DNA of 64,000 nucleotides, taken from positions 1-64,000 of the forward strand of contig NZ_JADEYR010000013.1 of the NCBI RefSeq assembly GCF_015209585.1. The letters are read 5' to 3'. The DNA comes from Brachybacterium epidermidis (lineage in GTDB: Bacteria; Actinomycetota; Actinomycetes; Actinomycetales; Dermabacteraceae). Position numbers and translations under genes: made by a program. Below, piece after piece: positions 62,118-64,000 of this stretch. The stretch's first letter is position 1; the number at the start of each line of letters is the position of its first letter. Below the pieces are notes generated by a model. It was not told where the DNA came from. It saw nothing but the letters and a program-made list of their open reading frames with translations, and did not search any database.

Positions 62118-63290
62118 TCAGGCCAGGCGTTTCTCGCTGCGGGAGTCCTCCGCGCGCAGCCCGGTCCAGTTGTCCCCGGTCTCGAACCTGTAGGCGTCGT
62201 CGAAGGCGCCGCGCTCTGCCTCGGCGGCCGCCACCAGGGTCTGGTGGGTGGGGGCATCGGGCACATCGGCCGGACGGCGGGCGTCCAGCTCCTTGCGCAG
62301 CACCGGCACCACCTCGGTGCCCAGCAGCTCGATCTGCTCCAGGACGGTCTTGGCGGGCAGGCCCGCGTGGTCCATCAGGAACATCTGGCGCTGGTAGTCG
62401 CCCACATGGTCGGCCATGGTCAGGTAGCGCTCCACCACCTGCTCCGGGGAGCCGACGGTCAGCGGGGTCATGCGGGTGAAGTCCTCCATCGAGGGGCCGC
62501 CGCCGTACACGGGGGCCGCATCGAAGTAGGGGCGGAACTCGTTCCAGGCGTCCTGGCTGTTCTTGCGCATGAACGCCTGCCCGCCCAGGCCCACGATGGC
62601 CTGCGTGGCGGTGCCGTGCCCGTAGTGCTCATAGCGCTCGCGGTACAGCTGCACCATCTGCTTGGTGTGGCTCATGGGCCAGAAGATGTTGTTGTGCAGG
62701 AAGCCGTCGCCGTAGTACGCGGCCTGCTCGGCGATCTGCGGGGAGCGGATCGAACCGTGCCACACGAAGGGCGCGACGCCGTCCAGCGGGCGCGGGGTCG
62801 AGGTGAACTGCTGCAGCGGGGTGCGGAACTGGCCCTCCCAATCCACGACGTCCTCGCTCCACAGGCGGCGCAGCAGGTCGTAGTTCTCGATCGCGAGCTC
62901 GATGCCCGTGCGGATGTCCTGGCCGAACCAGGGGTACACCGGGCCGGTGTTGCCGCGGCCCATCACCAGGTCCACGCGGCCGCCGGTGAGGTGCTGCAGC
63001 ATCGCGTAGTCCTCGGCGATCTTCACCGGGTCGTTGGTGGTGATCAGGGTGGTGGCGGTGGAGAGGATGATCCGCTCGGTCTGCGCGCCGATGTAGGCCA
63101 GCGTGGTGGTGGGGGAGGAGGTCACGAACGGCGGGTTGTGGTGCTCGCCGATCGCGAACACGTCCAGGCCCACCTGCTCGGCGAGCCTGGCCTGCTCCAC
63201 GATGGACTTCAGCCGCTCGTTCTCGGTGGGGACCTTGCCGGTGGCCACGTCGGGCGTGATGTCGGCGATGGAGAAGACCCCGAACTGCAT
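62118..63290 (-). CDS. Luciferase-like FMN-dependent monooxygenase (CE1758-like)
   Basis: 390 residues from ATG 63290 (GTCAGGAG upstream; a longer frame adds a non-homologous lead). Bacterial luciferase-type TIM barrel: MQFGVFSIADITPDV, AEQVGLDVFAIGEHHNPPFV, TATTLITTNDPVKIAEDYAM, GRVDLVMGRGNTGPVYPWFG. It would oxygenate an organic substrate with reduced FMN from the downstream reductase. Corynebacterial homologues respond to oxidative or electrophile stress; that is inference here. An A+T-rich inverted-repeat site lies upstream. Confidence 0.87.
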   Translation of the reverse strand: MQFGVFSIADITPDVATGKVPTENERLKSIVEQARLAEQVGLDVFAIGEHHNPPFVTSSPTTTLAYIGAQTERIILSTATTLITTNDPVKIAEDYAMLQHLTGGRVDLVMGRGNTGPVYPWFGQDIRTGIELAIENYDLLRRLWSEDVVDWEGQFRTPLQQFTSTPRPLDGVAPFVWHGSIRSPQIAEQAAYYGDGFLHNNIFWPMSHTKQMVQLYRERYEHYGHGTATQAIVGLGGQAFMRKNSQDAWNEFRPYFDAAPVYGGGPSMEDFTRMTPLTVGSPEQVVERYLTMADHVGDYQRQMFLMDHAGLPAKTVLEQIELLGTEVVPVLRKELDARRPADVPDAPTHQTLVAAAEAERGAFDDAYRFETGDNWTGLRAEDSRSEKRLA

Positions 63291-63346
63291 GTCGCGCTCC
63301 TGACGAAGTGATGGGACCCGAGCGGCGCAGTGCACCCCTGTGGCAC

Positions 63347-63364
63347 TAGTTCAAAACTAAACTA
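63347..63364 (-). promoter_or_regulatory. Operator-like inverted repeat upstream of the monooxygenase
   Basis: TAGTT and AACTA arms bracket CAAAACTA at 63347-63364 in an A+T-rich island, 57 bases before the start. The size and composition suit a MarR- or HxlR-type regulator; none is encoded within the window. Confidence 0.45.
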
Positions 63365-63415
63365 TTCCTGGAGAGGACGCAAGGCGGAAGGCCTGTGGCA
63401 TCGGTGACGTCGCAC

Positions 63416-64000
63416 TCAGTCGACCTGGTCGGCCGGCGCCTCCCACGTGATGCACTGCGAGAGATCACCGTTGGCATCCCGCCCCGCGTTCACCCACGCC
63501 GCCCGGGACTCGGCCGACGGCTCGGCGGGGCTCGCCGGATCGGCCTGCGCCTCCGCAGAGGTCACGAACTCCTCGACCCTCTCGGTGGGCCTGGGGCCGG
63601 TGGGCTGCTGGAAGGCGGCCGCGGAGCCGAAGCAGGACTGCTGCAGGGCGTACCGGCGCCGCATCTCCTCGGAGCCCGCGGCATCGCCCTCCAGCCCGTC
63701 CAGCAGTGCTCCGTAGTAGCTGTGCAGGGATGTCGCGGCGACGGGGAACACTGCGTAGGAGTAGGACAGGTGCCACATGTACAGCTGCGGGGACTCCACC
63801 GCTGAGGTGGTGGAGAAGCCGGGGTCCCATTCGGCGGGCCAGTACAGGGTGTTGTCGCCGATGCACGCGCGCGGAGCGGTGCCGGTGAAGGTCTCCGGTG
63901 CGCAGCTGGATGCGGCGGGCGGCTCCGCGGCGGGGTGGACCACCACCTCGGGGGCGGTGAACTCCACTCCCTGCTCCTGCAGCGCCTGCCCCCAGGTGGT
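63416..64000 (-). CDS. Edge-truncated protein, possibly an inactive zinc-metallopeptidase-like exported protein
   Basis: The frame is open from the right edge (codons TTWGQALQEQGVEF) to a stop at 63416, at least 194 residues, with the N-terminus outside the window. It has Cys at SSCAPETFTGTAPRACIGDN, an aromatic run LYMWHLSYSYAVFPVAAT, then RRRYALQQSCFGSAAAFQQP and a C-terminal QCITWEAPADQVD. The RYALQQSCFGSA segment recalls the Gln-Ala-Asp-Cys region of YpfJ-type neutral zinc metallopeptidases. The HExxH motif, if any, is not evident (HLSYSYAV occupies the place), so it may be a degenerate member. The paired Cys suggest export. Confidence 0.5.
   Translation of the reverse strand, partial: TTWGQALQEQGVEFTAPEVVVHPAAEPPAASSCAPETFTGTAPRACIGDNTLYWPAEWDPGFSTTSAVESPQLYMWHLSYSYAVFPVAATSLHSYYGALLDGLEGDAAGSEEMRRRYALQQSCFGSAAAFQQPTGPRPTERVEEFVTSAEAQADPASPAEPSAESRAAWVNAGRDANGDLSQCITWEAPADQVD

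Overview
The window is high-GC DNA with GTG starts, short 4-base stop/start overlaps and many Tat-like or lipobox leaders. Gene content (ESX/WXG-type proteins, DUF222-HNH, DUF1206, a CE1758/CE1759-type flavin pair, OpuC-type osmoprotectant uptake, SorC-controlled glycerol genes) points to an actinobacterium of the Micrococcales. A Brachybacterium-like (Dermabacteraceae) genome is my best guess; this is inference, since no rRNA or other marker gene is present. I found no rRNA, tRNA, CRISPR array, insertion sequence or prophage.

Layout. 0-6.9 kb: an acyl-CoA dehydrogenase, two small lipoproteins, a WXG-like protein fused to an alpha/beta hydrolase with a possible EspG-like partner, a small ABM-fold protein, then two damaged oxidoreductase genes lying head to head. 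7-12.9 kb: a LacI regulator, a promoter bracketed by two identical palindromes, a three-gene sugar ABC transporter and a frameshifted GH32 fructosidase; together a sucrose/fructan locus. 13-18.7 kb: two frameshifted exported/membrane proteins, a FadB-like beta-oxidation enzyme and a GYGQ-rich membrane protein. 18.7-21.6 kb: aminotransferase, GtrA protein, PdxK/ThiD-type kinase. 21.7-29.4 kb: a polar amino-acid ABC transporter (ATPase, binding protein, two permeases), a class II glutamine amidotransferase-like protein and an OpuC-type osmoprotectant transporter. 29.5-33.4 kb: SRPBCC protein, small membrane protein, an AAA/DUF4143 ATPase behind a four-copy 23-bp repeat, fdhD, ASCH protein. 33.5-39.0 kb: glycerol regulon (SorC/DeoR regulator, glpD, glpF, glpK). 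39.2-45.4 kb: two very strong hairpins, SMP-30 lactonase and MFS transporter, Nudix hydrolase, 5-oxoprolinase genes pxpBC (fused) and pxpA. 45.4-53.5 kb: toxin-antitoxin debris, an unrecognised 298-residue protein, an APC permease, a beta-glucosidase relic, an intact PIN/Phd toxin-antitoxin pair, a DUF222-HNH protein, a phosphotransferase relic, a sirtuin and a DedA protein. 53.6-57.6 kb: DUF1206 protein, a truncated xylA, a zinc alcohol dehydrogenase, xylB and a sulfatase relic. 57.6-64 kb: a LuxR-type large ATPase regulator coupled to a second stand-alone ATPase, an FMN reductase/luciferase-like monooxygenase pair and an edge-truncated exported protein.

The common themes are carbon acquisition (fructans, glycerol, xylose, sugar acids, fatty acids) and osmotic/amino-acid uptake. 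The most striking feature is the density of broken genes. Several are clean deletions or relics (short-chain dehydrogenase, 3-hydroxyisobutyrate-type dehydrogenase, xylA, GH3, phosphotransferase, sulfatase, VapBC). Three more are single-base losses inside G or C runs within 2.5 kb. The first group suggests real gene decay; the second could equally be base-calling error and should be checked before any biological reading.
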